64,000 nucleotides of DNA from Trichosphaerium sp. ATCC 40318 (lineage: Eukaryota > Discosea > Flabellinia > Trichosidae), in assembly GCA_038496445.1 (NCBI GenBank), contig JALMLS010000466.1:682001-746000 (forward strand). The letters run 5' to 3'. Below, in pieces: positions 11,609-22,075 of the stretch; position 1 is the stretch's first letter; each line of letters begins with the position of its first letter. Made by a program: the position numbers and the translations under genes. The notes under the pieces were generated by a model, which had not been told where the DNA came from, ran no database searches, and was given only the letters and a program-made list of their open reading frames with translations.

Positions 11609-12642
11609 TTATTTATTTTTTACAACTGGTACAAATGTAACGTCATTGTCACCAAGCTTGTAGTGGAGTCTTGGTAATGTCAACGATGCTTCTTTGGCAC
11701 GTAGAAACAACTAAAGCGAAGGTGTCATCAAACAGTAACATAATGTGTTGGTACCTCGCCGTCTGTATAGATTGTTTTCCCAGAGCTCAGACCAGTTACT
11801 TCCATCATTAAATCAGCACGATGACGAAGTGTTTGAAGAAGAACACCATCTGAGGAGTCACTGTGTGCAAGTACTATTAAGCAAGAACCCTACAAGTAAT
11901 TCATTAAATGAAAGCCACGCTCATCCTAGTTGTACCTCGCGCTGGCGTACTAAATTATCACAGTAGTTTAGAAAGTCAAGGAGTTCTGATATAGCCATCA
12001 AGCCATTATTTAGAGTGCTTCTAACAAAAAAATGACATTTGACACATTGAGAGAAAAAAGCACTCACATGTTGTCTACGAGGATGCAAAAAGGCCCTTCT
12101 GTACTCAGAGACTTTACAATAGTATTATACAGCTCTTTTAACGGGTGTCCTTCCTTAGGAAGTGTGAAAATGTTTGTGTTTGATGCGGAGTACATCTCAG
12201 GATGACTGCCTTCAACTGACTTTTGTGTTAGTACAAATACTTCTTGGTAACAAAAGGATACCTGTGACGCTTTCAGTCCAACTGTACGGTGCAGATAAGC
12301 CGTTAATAAAAACAAATTGTTTCTGTTTCACTGCACTGAGTAAATTAACACCCTTTACGTTATTAATGCGCGTAGAAGTGTAACGAGCGTACCAGTTTGC
12401 GACATACGGCAAAATAATGAGTAAACGCATTATCAGTGCTCACGAGCGTTACATGATGCTTGCTCTTTAGGTACAGTGAAATAAAGTTGTAAAAAAGAAA
12501 AGAGGCTTAAAACGCATAATTAGTTTCGAAATGACGATTGAAATGTACCATTCGCGTCTAGTGTATCAGTAATCGCGATAAACGGGAATTTGGGCAGTGT
12601 TTTATCTGACCACCCTAATTTACCGTTTAAACCCTTGTACAT
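11609..12642 (-). CDS. Elongator complex subunit ELP6-like
   Basis: Seven exons (12549-12642, 12393-12505, 12262-12352, 12068-12215, 11936-12020, 11755-11889, 11609-11710) join in perfect phase to about 256 residues. The N-terminal half reads FIAITDTLDANASFLFYNFI, then a long helix LYLKSKHHVTLVST, and later HYFAVCRKLGVNLLS. This is the inactive RecA/ATPase-like fold of ELP6. 'CILVDN' and 'ELLDFLNYC' fill the Walker-B and sensor region, and 'YKLGDNDVTFVPV' closes the protein as in the family. ELP4-5-6 form a hexameric ring that binds tRNA and supports Elongator in wobble-uridine modification. The start at 12642 (MYKGLNGKLGWSDK) has the family length. No other Elongator subunit is nearby. Confidence 0.75.
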
Positions 12643-12696
12643 CACACTTCCCTCTACTTGACGATCGATTGGTAAAACGAACGTTTTCTGGCTGAC

Positions 12697-12964
12697 TTAA
12701 GAGAACACGGCACGTGTAGATAAAACCAATTTACTCACTTTATACACTATGAGCAACTTGGGATTTTTTAACGTTCGCAAGCCTGCAGCGAATAAACCAT
12801 GTACAGATTGGTTTGGCAAAGACGTACGTAGTATAGCTGCAACGTAAGTGACAACGAGTAGACTACCACTACAAGCTCCAATTCCAATAGCGAGCAGAAT
12901 GCAAGCGGGTATGTGGTTCCTAAAACCTTGATCTCACTCGTTGCTCTAGTTTATCGTCTTTCAT
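12697..12964 (-). CDS. Possible small membrane protein, uncertain structure
   Basis: Reading the minus strand from about 12912, an open frame encodes a strongly hydrophobic helix (CILLAIGIGACSGSLLVVTY) followed by a basic tail ending ...STRAVFS, with TAA at 12697-12699. An ATG at 12964 (MKDDKLEQRVRSRF) is one base out of frame with it, near a TTTT run, so either an intron, a different start or a sequencing indel is needed. The gene would lie head-to-head with the repeat protein and only 54 bases upstream of ELP6. It could instead be non-coding. Kept at low confidence. Confidence 0.3.
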
Positions 12965-13833
12965 GTCTGCCAAACCTGCTGCCACACAGGTAAGTTGATG
13001 TGCAATCTATGACTGCTCACACATTAAGGGTTTCGACATGTTCTCACAATCACGTCCAACACCCAGCGCTCTACTCGGCCTTGGCGACCTGGCTCCCTCC
13101 GCTCCACTCAATACTACCTCTCTACTTGGTCTCGGTGCTATAGCTCCGCAACAGCCAACCCAGACTAATTCTCCTGTCGGCCTCGATTCCATGCCACAGT
13201 CCACTCAAACTAAGGCGACGTCTCACGGAAACTTTGGTGCTATGGCTTCTCCCACCCCAGCAAAGACTACTTCCGTACTTGACCTTGGTGGAATGGCTTC
13301 ATCGACTCCAAGCCAGAGCACTTCTCTAGCCGACATTGGAGCCAATTCCATATCTCTTCCTCCCCAAACACAAGCTACCAAACAAACTGTACACAAGCCT
13401 CAACTACATGAAGCTCAAGTAGCTGAAGTAAAACAAGTAGCACAACCTGATGCAGCGCTACAATTGGTCAACGAGGTATCTGCTAATCAAATGCCAGAAT
13501 TTCAAGAGCCAACAAAGGCGCCCCAGCCATATGCTTTACCACCACAACCAAACCCAGTACCTCTGAAAGTGCCTTCAGTACACGAAACTACTCGTCCAAC
13601 AGCAGTAAACCAGCCTTTCTCACCCGCAAGTACTGGACCACAATTCACTCTACGGTACCATCTACTTGCATCGTCTACAATAACACAACGTTAGTAAGCC
13701 ACCTCAAACTACGGAAACTCCAAAGCCCATCAGAATAGAAGAACCTTGGAAACCAACGAGAATTGCAAACCCTACCAGAACACTTTCACCTCAAGTACTT
13801 GACGATATCATCAATGGCAATCAAGCTAATTAG
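12963..13833 (+). CDS. Low-complexity Pro/Gln/Thr-rich protein with LGxxA repeats
   Basis: Three exons (12963-12989, 13029-13654, 13695-13833) give 263 residues. The first 120 residues hold about five degenerate repeats, each with a short hydrophobic core in a Pro/Thr/Ser/Gln spacer: LLGLGDLAPS, LLGLGAIAPQ, NFGAMASPT, VLDLGGMASS and LADIGANS. The middle is disordered (PQ-rich). The end is a conserved-looking short segment, EEPWKPTRIANPTRTLSPQ then VLDDIINGNQAN. No enzyme domain is present. The spaced 'LxxLGxxA' cores could be docking motifs for an adaptor, as in endocytic or nuclear-pore-associated proteins, but no family is recognised. Codon use is slightly richer in C than its neighbours. 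Confidence 0.7.
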
Positions 13834-13847
13834 CCTAGGACAATAAT

Positions 13848-14069
13848 ATGGGCAATACTAACGAATCAGGAGATCAGAGCGAGTTTTTTGCAGGTCTGTA
13901 TACGAGATCGCTTGAAAGGATTGAGAAACTAAATGCATCAATGAATGATAGCACATTTCTCTTGAAAGCACTACGCGTAAAAATGGCGCGTTTAAACAAT
14001 GACATTCTATTGATGAGTCTACCACTTGAGAGTATTACGGACGATGATGTAATGCAAATTGAAGAATAA
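13848..14069 (+). CDS. Small acidic helical protein, 73 aa
   Basis: An intronless frame starts 14 bases after the stop of the preceding gene. It encodes MGNTNESGDQSEFFAGLYTR followed by a heptad-like helix (RIEKLNASMNDSTFLLKALR) and an acidic end (ESITDDDVMQIEE). It may be a coiled-coil subunit of a small complex. The very short gap raises the possibility that it is a last exon of the gene upstream or uses a short bicistronic-like spacing, but it has its own ATG and stop. Family not recognised. Confidence 0.5.
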   Translation: MGNTNESGDQSEFFAGLYTRSLERIEKLNASMNDSTFLLKALRVKMARLNNDILLMSLPLESITDDDVMQIEE

Positions 14070-14353
14070 ACCACGTGGTTTTTGTTTTTTGAATGTTTGG
14101 TAGCATTTTACCTTTTGTGTGAAAGAATTGCTGCACATGAGAATTGTTCACGTAACGATTTTGCAACAACGTGCTACGTTCACGAAAAGTGAATACTAGT
14201 ATGTAACTTTTCCAAACTGTTATTTGCTCCACTGTTGTTTACATGGTGAACTCACTGACAAGCGTAGACTTAGAATCAGGTACACAGTTTAAGTCTGTCG
14301 CCTAAGTAGTGGCTTGAGGTTACAAGCTGATTTTTACAAGATTTGCGAGAGGA

Positions 14354-15160
14354 ATGGCGTCAAAACCGCGACCAGTGGTTATTACAGGCCCTTCAGGCGT
14401 TGGTAAAGGAACTTGTACGCAAACTCAATTAAAACCAACTCCGTTTACGTTACTGTAGTGATATCAAAGATCTTGAAGGCATACCCTGACAAAACTGGTC
14501 TCTCAGTCTCTCATACAACACGAGGTCCTCGCCCGGTACTTGACGCTTGAATACACGCTTATTTGACTAACTAAATAAAAGGGAGAAGAAAATGGCGTCC
14601 ATTATTGGTTTACAGATGTGCCAACCATGCAAAAAGAAATTGATGATGGTAAATTCATAGGTAATACGCGTGAAAAGAGCTCTCTGGCAAAATACACAAA
14701 TATAGATTAACAGGCTGTAGAACACGCAAAAGTACACCAAAACTTATATGGAACTAGTATAAAAGCTGTACAGGACGTTGCGAAACAAGTATGTTAAAGT
14801 CACTAACTGGGAAACATTAATTGGAAAAAAGGGCAAAGTTTGCTTGTTGGATATCGATGTCCAAGGCGCACGCAGTGTAAAGAAAACATCCTTGGCGTGC
14901 AAGTATGTTTTTCTCAAGCCTCCATCATTGGAAGAGCTCGAAAAACGCCTCAGAGGACGGTAAACACTCCTTTTGTTTTTACACGACACTCATTGTAAAA
15001 TTGTAGAGGAACCGAAAAAGAAGAAGCAATCCAAGTTCGTTTGGGTAACGCTAAAGCAGAGATCGAGTTCGCCAACGAACAAGGTTTTTGGGATACAGTC
15101 ATTGTAAATGACACTATTGAGCAAGCTTATGAAGAACTCAAGAACTTTGTATTCGAGTAG
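14354..15160 (+). CDS. Guanylate kinase
   Basis: Six exons (14354-14414, 14459-14535, 14582-14660, 14721-14788, 14832-14959, 15007-15160) give 188 residues, the normal length. It phosphorylates GMP to GDP using ATP in the cytosol. Motifs are the P-loop [12 protein letters not shown], the GMP-binding [13 protein letters not shown] and VHYWF, then [32 protein letters not shown] and the C-terminal lid. All key residues (the P-loop Lys, the Arg pair of TTRGPRPGE, and the Asp of LLDID) are present. The protein starts directly at the nucleotide-binding core, so there is no targeting peptide. Each exon joins in phase through a 40-60 nt intron. Confidence 0.93.
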
Positions 15161-15253
15161 GCACTGTTACTTGTAGCTTGTAAAAAATATACAGAATATT
15201 GTTGACATTTGAGTGTGAAATATTTCTGTACCAGTTTAAAACGTGCTATTACC

Positions 15254-15563
15254 ATGCTCTCACGGTTGCTGCGTAGCTCTGCCTTGGGCTCAGTGCGGTC
15301 AAGACTTCCTCGCCGCGAGAGAAAGGTAGTATTCGAGCACTCTAACGCGTTTCGCTAATAACAGGTAGGTTCCTCTTGATGATGGACAAGCTGATCCGCA
15401 ATACGGTGGAGACAGATCTATTGAAAAGAATACCTCTTTCGTTTCAATGAGAGAAGATATTAAAGCACATCCTCTACGACCAACAGACACATCTAGATAC
15501 GGTGACCATGCGTATTTATTTCGCAAAGAGACAAGTGATAAGTATTTAGACTTGCGTGCGTGA
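15254..15563 (+). CDS. Small protein with mitochondrial-type N-terminus
   Basis: Two exons (15254-15325, 15369-15563) encode 88 residues. The N-terminus MLSRLLRSSALGSVRSRLPR is Arg/Ser/Leu-rich and lacks acids, a typical mitochondrial presequence. The mature part is polar (VPLDDGQADPQYGGDRS, then LRPTDTSRYGDHAYLFRKET) with no membrane segment. The pattern resembles small accessory subunits of respiratory complexes or mitoribosomes, but I cannot name it. It sits 12 bases upstream of the gamma-carbonic anhydrase gene. No partnership can be shown from position alone. Confidence 0.6.
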
Positions 15564-15575
15564 AAATTAAATACT

Positions 15576-16669
15576 ATGGGTAGAATATGCCTTGTTTTAC
15601 TTACTTTCGCCGCTAAATTGTGTTACTCACTTGCTTTCAGTGGATCCTCACAAACAAATCGTTCAGTGGCCTGTAGATCGTATGTCGCCTATTGTAGCAC
15701 CATCAGCGTTTGTTTCTGCCTCTGCAACAGTAATTGGTACGCAAACGTTATGTAAACTAACACATCTAAGTGTAGTGGTTCATGTTCAGTGTATTTTTTC
15801 CGTAAACTCTAACTGTTATGCACAGGTAGAGCTGAAGTTTACGATTTCGCAACTATCTGGCCTGGCGCTACAGTCAACGCGTCAACAAAGCTCATTCGTA
15901 TTGGTACGCTGTCTAAACACTGACACATTTTTTTCTAACGCTAATGAAGGCGCACACTCTAATCTTCAAGACAACGTCACTGTGACAGAGGTATAAGAAC
16001 ATTTTTCGTGTGACATAAAATGTAATTTTTTTTAAAGGAGTTTGGCCCTCTACATGAAGATCATGATGGTAGTACTATCATTGGTAATTTTGTTACTGTT
16101 GGTACGTATAATTGGACTACATTTAGCTTCATAGAAGACTATATGAAGCGTATTTTGACTAAAAAACCATTTTAATTTTTTCAAAAAATAGGTCACAATT
16201 CTACCTTGCGTGCATGTACTATTGAAGATGAATGTATGATTGGATCAGGAAGTGTTCTAACATCTGGATCATACATGGAGCGCCATACGATTCTTGGCGC
16301 TAACTCTGTGCTACTACAACACGATCGTATTCCATCCGGTCAGGTATTTACATGTCATAACCTCTTTTTTTATATTAACTCGTATCTCAATTCTTAGGTT
16401 TGGGCTGGTAATCCTGCAGTGTACATTCGTGATATTACGAGCGAAGAAATTACTGTGATCAGGCGTAACGCTGAATTTTACTCGTACGCGAAACAACAGG
16501 TTAAGAAACTTTGTAAATAACACATATCTTTAGAAAGTTCAGTAAAGAGTACCAACGAGAATGGTATGATGACTATCCAATGGCTATGTACCGACAAGCT
16601 GAGAAAGAAGGCATTCCTGTAGGTTTCAGGACTCACGACCACCACCAACAACAAAAAACAGAGGCTTAA
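15576..16669 (+). CDS. Gamma-type carbonic anhydrase-like protein (left-handed beta-helix)
   Basis: Eight exons. From exon 2 (15641) onward the protein reads APSAFVSASATVIG, WPGATVNASTKLIRIG, SNLQDNVTVTE, STIIGNFVTVGHNSTLRACT, ECMIGSGSVLTSGSYMERHT, IPSGQVWAGNPAVYIRDIT. These are hexapeptide turns of a left-handed beta-helix followed by the VWAGNPA and C-terminal helix signature of mitochondrial gamma-CAs. Such proteins form the carbonic-anhydrase domain of complex I in plants, algae and several protists. Of the Zn ligands I see the His of VGHNST, but the other canonical ligand positions look replaced (AHSNLQDN, LHEDHDG), so it may be the structural gCA-like type. Exon 1 and the true N-terminus are uncertain. 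Confidence 0.82.
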
Positions 16670-17043
16670 ACTGCAAGTGTATTTTTTTTTCGTTTCAGCT
16701 GAGGAGTATCAACGATGTATCAACTCTCATTTTCTTTATATGTTTTACCCACTGATTATTTTGTGGTACAATCACCTGCAATACTGTATTCTTTTAATCA
16801 TCATTGTACACCTAACGTTCGAACCGACAAATGCATTTTTAACTATGTTGCTGTTTTTGAATAAATCATACTCCAACAAATCTCCTTTTAACGTAACGTA
16901 GCGTGCAAGTGAGTAGCGTAAATAGTCAAGGCAAGTTCTTTGGGTGAAAAAAAGCAATAACAATTCGAAGGTTTTAGTTTAAAGGTCATCAAAAACCGTT
17001 GTAGTCGCAACGTTTGTGCTTAAATTTTCATCATTGCTATCGT
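16670..17043. other. Intergenic stretch
   Basis: About 370 bases lie between two + strand genes. AT-rich, with long T runs and only accidental short frames on both strands. It probably holds the 3' UTR of the gamma-CA gene and the promoter of the next. Confidence 0.35.
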
Positions 17044-17456
17044 ATGAGCTTTCGTCGCAAGAGATCTCGTTCGTACGCAATAGAAGACAAGATACATAAA
17101 AAAGACGACGCTTCTGAAGGTACGCCAGTAGTTGCAACTACTATATTGGTTTGTTGCAACGAAGATTCAATTGCCTTTTAAGGCTTTGATCGCTATAAAA
17201 TTATCTTGAGCATTGTCGGTTCGCGCTGACGCACATTTTAGACCTTGTAACAGCAGGAAACTATCACATTTACATGTATATTGGCGAAATAATGGACCGA
17301 GCAGGGCAACAGCCAGAGCCTTGGGTTTTAAACCAAGGAGCAGATACCAACGTAATAGACTACGGTGATATACCTAGTATTAAAGAAGAGCAAGAAGATG
17401 CGCCTTCGTCTGTTAAAAGCTTAGATTCTTACGTATCAAGGTCAAGGCGCTTGTGA
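17044..17456 (+). CDS. Small basic/acidic hypothetical protein, 96 aa
   Basis: Two exons (17044-17119, 17242-17456) splice in phase. The start MSFRRKRSRSYAIEDKIHKK is very basic with a nuclear-signal look. The middle, YHIYMYIGEIMDRAGQQPEP, could be a short helix. The end is acidic then Ser/Arg-rich (IKEEQEDAPSSVK, YVSRSRRL). Charge layout suggests a nuclear or nucleic-acid-associated protein, but no family is recognised. Confidence 0.5.
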
Positions 17457-18117
17457 GTTACCATAATAACGCACACACAAGAGTGTAGATGTACATATTG
17501 TGAATATAAAGTTGTAAAGTTGGTTGATTTAGAGAGAACTCCGTATTTTCAGACAACTCAAAGGGTGTTGCACTGGTTACATACCTACCCCTTATTTAAT
17601 TCAAATAGTTCATGTTACTATTTACATGCATTTTATGCACGTTTCACGTGTTTTATTGAGTTACGAAAATAATTGAAAAATGGAGTTTGTGCGTTTTGCT
17701 CGCTCTCTGCACGTAGTTTCTTGTATTTTTTTTTGGGCAAAATTATCGTATTGAGCTATAGTATGACAGTGACTTCAAGTGAAAAGAAGCATGTACATGT
17801 ATCCACACTTGTTTGCCATACAAATTTCAAAAATAGCAACTCGAAGAACTGCATAAGCATTTTCAACATTTGGTGCATTTCAAAATACGCCAATGTGTAG
17901 TGAAAGAATCAAAATATAACAGGAATTGTAAATTGCAACTTGTTCGGAACTAGGTGTCACATCCTGAGAATGCGCAACTGATCATTAAATCATGTGTTTG
18001 CATTTTTTTTTCAAAATCACATTCAACATTCACGTACTGTTAAGATTGTTCTGATTATTCTATGCAATTAAATCCAAGCGTTGCAGGTTTTTGGATTAAA
18101 TGTGCTTCTTGAAAGCT
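17457..18117. other. Convergent gene-free stretch
   Basis: About 660 bases lie between the small hypothetical (+) and the GST gene (-). AT-rich, with no convincing coding frame. A 75-codon frame at 17673-17900 has biased, low-information composition and is rejected. No repeat is visible. Confidence 0.35.
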
Positions 18118-19035
18118 TTATTGTACTTCAGGAAAAGTTTTCTTAAAAGAGTCACGCCCTTTGAGACGTTTTAAATACTCTGCTATTTTAGGGAATTTAT
18201 CTGCGTCTAAAATACCCAGATTCTCAGCAGCATAAACATCATAGCCAAGAACAGAATCAGCTGCGGAGTAGTCGCCAAGAATATAATCATTACCATGTTG
18301 TAGTGCTTTTTCTAGAAATGTTCCACACCTTTCTACCCATTTCTTCTTTTGTTTGTCCATGTGCTCTTCGCTAGGTTCTTTTTCTCTTTTTTCAAGATAA
18401 ATAGGTGTCGTTGTTGCATACATAGTTGCAGGGCCATAAAACATCTAAAATACAAAAAAATATTAGTAAATTGATTGTTTGGTCCGTCACGTGACGTGTC
18501 AAGATACCTACCCACTCGTAGAATTTAGCACGTTTCACAGCATCAGTATGCTTTGGGTGTATCTTAAATTCTACAAGAAATTTAGCAAGAGATGTAAAAG
18601 AGGCGTGTTAAAGATTTTGATTAAATGTTGTTTTCTTACCAGTGTCATATTTATCAAGGAGATAGAGGCATATCGCAGTTGACTCTGTTAGTGTTACATG
18701 CTCATCGACGAACAAAGGTACTGTCTGGTTTGGGTTAAGCTTTGTGTACTCATCTGTTTTAATGTAGTCATCGTCAGTGATTGTCTTAATCTCAATATCG
18801 GATAGACCAAGTTCGTAAATGACCTTAGCAGCGTAGTTTAGTTTGTTTTTCTGGTTTTTGAAAAGTTTTTTTAGTTTCCAAGCTTAAAGCGCACCTGTAA
18901 AGGCCTCACCGAGCTAGCGTGCGATTTGTGATAAAGAGTACCGTTTTTGCCACCTGTTTTAGCTTTCTTTGCTTCTGGCCCATCCTTAGCGGTGTCCGCC
19001 ATTGCTTCAGCTGTTCTTTTTTGTGGCGTTGTCAT
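18118..19035 (-). CDS. Glutathione S-transferase with basic N-terminal extension
   Basis: Four exons (18895-19035, 18640-18850, 18512-18570, 18118-18444) give 245 residues. After a 30-residue extension comes the thioredoxin-like domain TLYHKSHASSVRP, then TVPLFVDEHVTLTESTAICL, which has the cis-Pro (VP) and the ESTAI glutathione-binding motif. The all-helical C-terminal domain includes EWMFYGPATMY and YILGDYSAADSVLGYDVYA, the N-capping box region of GSTs. The catalytic residue is likely the Ser/Tyr of the first loop (LYHKSHAS). The extension (KRTAEAMADTAKDGPEAKKA, then KTGGK) has two basic clusters, hinting at nuclear targeting. Class not fixed; beta/theta-like by eye. Confidence 0.88.
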
Positions 19036-19497
19036 GTTGCGCTAGTAGATATGAAGAATAAAGATAGTCAAACTCTGTTTTACGCGTTTTTTTCAGGATT
19101 TAAAAAGCTTCGCCAATTCCACTAAAGAGCTTACAGCAATGACCATGTACGAGGCGGAACCTCGTAATGTTAATACTTTACATACATGCCATTGGTTTAC
19201 AGGAGTGTAAACTAATAAAGTACGCCCTACAGAGGTAAAACAAGCCACTTGACAAACTCCCATTCAGCTGTGCATTTGCACATTGCTCAACGTTTTTACG
19301 CATCGCCGTGTCAAAGTTTTGTAAATGGAATTTCAGAGCGTTGTTCTCTCGTTGTAAAACAGGCAAATGGGATTTTCTGAACGGAAAACAGAATGTTCAC
19401 GAGTAAGGAAATTATTATTCGTAGTCTGATTTTGTCTCGGTCTTTTTCAAATAAAACAAAAAGAATTTAAAAAGCTGAGTAACACCACTTGCCCATA
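19036..19497. promoter_or_regulatory. Divergent promoter region between GST and Rab5
   Basis: About 460 bases separate the GST start (-) from the Rab5 start (+), so both promoters must lie here. No TATA box or initiator is obvious. Short frames on both strands look accidental. Confidence 0.35.
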
Positions 19498-20615
19498 ATG
19501 AATTCTAAAGTATTCCAATTTAAACTAGTACTTCTTGGCGAATCAGCAGTTGGTAAATCGTCTCTTGTATTGAGATTCGTAAAGGGACAATTTTTAGACT
19601 ATCAGGAGAGTACTATTGGAGGTACGGGGTTTTATACCGCTTTTTATTATCTTCCGGAAGATAATTGCTTTCCAACAACTTATTTTCACACTAGCCGCAT
19701 TTTTGACTCAAACAGTATGTCTAAACGACACCACAGTAAAATTTGAAATATGGGTCCGTGCTAAACCCCTAAAAACGAACCTAACTGTACTTAGGATACT
19801 GCTGGACAAGAACGTTATCATTCCTTGGCACCTATGTACTATAGAGGCAAAAAATTGATGATTCTATTAACAAACTAACGTATTTGACAGGTGCTCAAGC
19901 AGCGATTGTAGTGTACGACATTACAACAATGGAATCATTCGAACGCGCAAAAAAATGGGTCAAAGAACTCCAACGCCAAGGAAACCCTAATATAATAATT
20001 GCCCTAGCTGGTACAACGTCAATAATAATATTCGCGTACTTATACGTCATTAGGCAACAAGGTCGATCTAGAGGACAACAGAAAGGTTCCTATCACAGTA
20101 CGTAACTTTTTCCGTCACCATGATAGACGTGCCTTTTCTCCAATTTTCTTGATCGCTCCCACTCACCTCTCGCGCACTGTTAACAGTAACGTAGCTCGCA
20201 CAAGAATATTCAGACGACAATGGAATCTTATTTTTCGAAACCAGTGCTAAAACAACTGCAAACGTAAACGAGTTATTTGTTGCTATCGGTACGTTATTTT
20301 CTCACTGACGTAGAATACAACTCTGCGTCAAACGAGGTTTTTTGAAAACAAAAAATAAAAAAAATGGAACAAAATCCACTTTTGTACACTTGTTTTGTCA
20401 TTATTACATACTTGTATCTTACTTGATGTAGCGAAAAAAATCCCTAAATACGAAAACACACGAAACGCGTCAAAATCACCACTAGTCGTTCAAGCAGAAG
20501 CAAACGCCAATCAAAAGAAAGGTAAAGTCAAAACCCCAGAAAAAAAAATTTTGTATTTTGTTTGTACAACTTCTTACGTGGTTTTTTCGTTTTAGGTGGC
20601 CCGTGCTGTGGTTAA
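19498..20615 (+). CDS. Rab5-type small GTPase
   Basis: Seven exons; the first four are 19498-19621, 19695-19753, 19795-19846 and from 19891. Motifs are [20 protein letters not shown] (P-loop), the Rab5 effector region [34 protein letters not shown] (switch II), GNKVDL, ETSAKT, and the double-Cys C-terminus KKGGPCCG for geranylgeranylation. It controls early endosome fusion. The RabF motifs and '[11 protein letters not shown]' are close to the Rab5 consensus. The intron after YYRG appears to begin GC (GCAAAA...ACAG), since a GT start would break the reading phase. The ends at 20596-20615 are clear. Confidence 0.93.
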
Positions 20616-20902
20616 TTATTAGTTTTGTGTTGCAGTTACCATTTACCAATTGCTTCTCTCTGTCTTGTTATTGAATCCTGTTTCCTCCATTTGTACAAAA
20701 TAACGCGCTCGCCACACTTAACTTTTCACGTGTATGATTAAATAAAAAGTATAATTAGTTTAGTTCTTTTATTTCTGTTAACGTTTGATGACGTCAAAGT
20801 GACACGAAGTTTTACTTTGTTTCACGTCATAGTGATTCTTTTAAAAGTGTTTATTCTTAGCGTTGTGTTATTAACAATAAACTTGGAGTATTTATTTTGT
20901 GG
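20616..20902. other. Convergent intergenic region
   Basis: 3' ends of Rab5 (+) and the methyltransferase (-) meet here. AATAAA at about 20741 on the + strand fits a poly(A) signal. Nothing else is seen. Confidence 0.3.
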
Positions 20903-22075
20903 TTACTTTTTCTTTGCAACTACTACCCAGATTCTGTGCCACACATCAATAGGCTCTGTTACTTTACTCAACATATCCTTCATGTCAGCAGTCCAAGCAT
21001 CAACTTGTTCAGATGTTAAGTTCGCTGAACCAATACCATTGCATGTTAACATGCGACCGTGCCTAGAGGAAAAATAAGCTAAAAAATGGTGTACATGGTC
21101 TTTTGTTACCAAGAATCACGTGTGAATCCAAAAGTTTCATCATAACAAAATTGTTCAACAAATTCGAAACCACCTCTTAAGACGTCCACTATTTCGTTTG
21201 GATACATACCTACCAAGTATAAGAAATCCTGAAAAACAAGTGCGCTGTAGATTTCGTTACCTTGATTTCCTGCAAGTGTCCACGATTTATTATACTTTAG
21301 AACTAAATCCTCCGATTTTCTTGCAATGTCACTCTTTAGAGGTAGGTAATCATAATGAGCTATTACCAAGTATCCATCTGGTTTCAATACTCTGTTTATT
21401 TCTTTCATAGCTACAATAAACAGTCAAATAAGCGTTGCTAGCAATGCTGTTGTTGCCTCAGAGGAGAGTTGCTTGTACCTTTGTCATGATCGAACCAATG
21501 CCAACATTGGCCAGCTGTCACAATATCAAATGTATCACTTGGCTGGTTTGTTACTTCTGCTGTTCCAACAGCAAATCTAAGGAGTCAAGAAGCTTCAGTA
21601 CAAGAACGCTTATGTTTGGCTGAATTTCTAGTTTAACAACGCACGTGCAAGGTAATTTTTTTGTTTTGTTTATCCTTTGCGCTGCTGCTATTTGATTCTC
21701 GGATATGTCAAGTCCAACAGACTAAAAAAGCAATAATTACTTTACTGGCAACAGTACAAGCCGTACACTTTTAGCACCACGCTCAACCATACCAAATGCA
21801 ACGTGTCCAGTACCTATTAAGAGATTTACAGTTAATTAAGGTAAAAACGACGTACCAGTCCCTATATCGAGAACTACCTTCCCAGAGATATCAATGCGCT
21901 TTTTTAATTGCTCGTAAAACGACTTTGGGAAACCTGGTCGGTACTTTTCGTACGCATCGCTTAAAAAAGCGTTACGGACGCATTTTGTGCGTAGGTAAGT
22001 ACATTTAACTCACCTTTGACGTCCAAAGTCAACATTGCCACTATCAACCATTTTTTTTAATCCTTTTAAAGCCAT
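20903..22075 (-). CDS. Class I SAM-dependent methyltransferase
   Basis: Multi-exon, starting at 22075 with MALKGLKKMVDSGNVDFGRQ and ending VWHRIWVVVAKKK with TAA at 20903-20905. Motif I is VVLDIGTGTGHVAFG, the SAM-binding glycine loop, followed by an acidic motif II (LDISENQ) and the motif IV-V region DIVTAGQCWHWFDHDKAM then INRVLKPDGYLVIAHYDYLP. 'WHWFDHDKAMKEINRVLKPDG' is typical of the Methyltransf_11/trans-aconitate methyltransferase-like group of about 250-270 residues. Substrate is unknown (small molecule or lipid). No targeting peptide. Confidence 0.82.
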
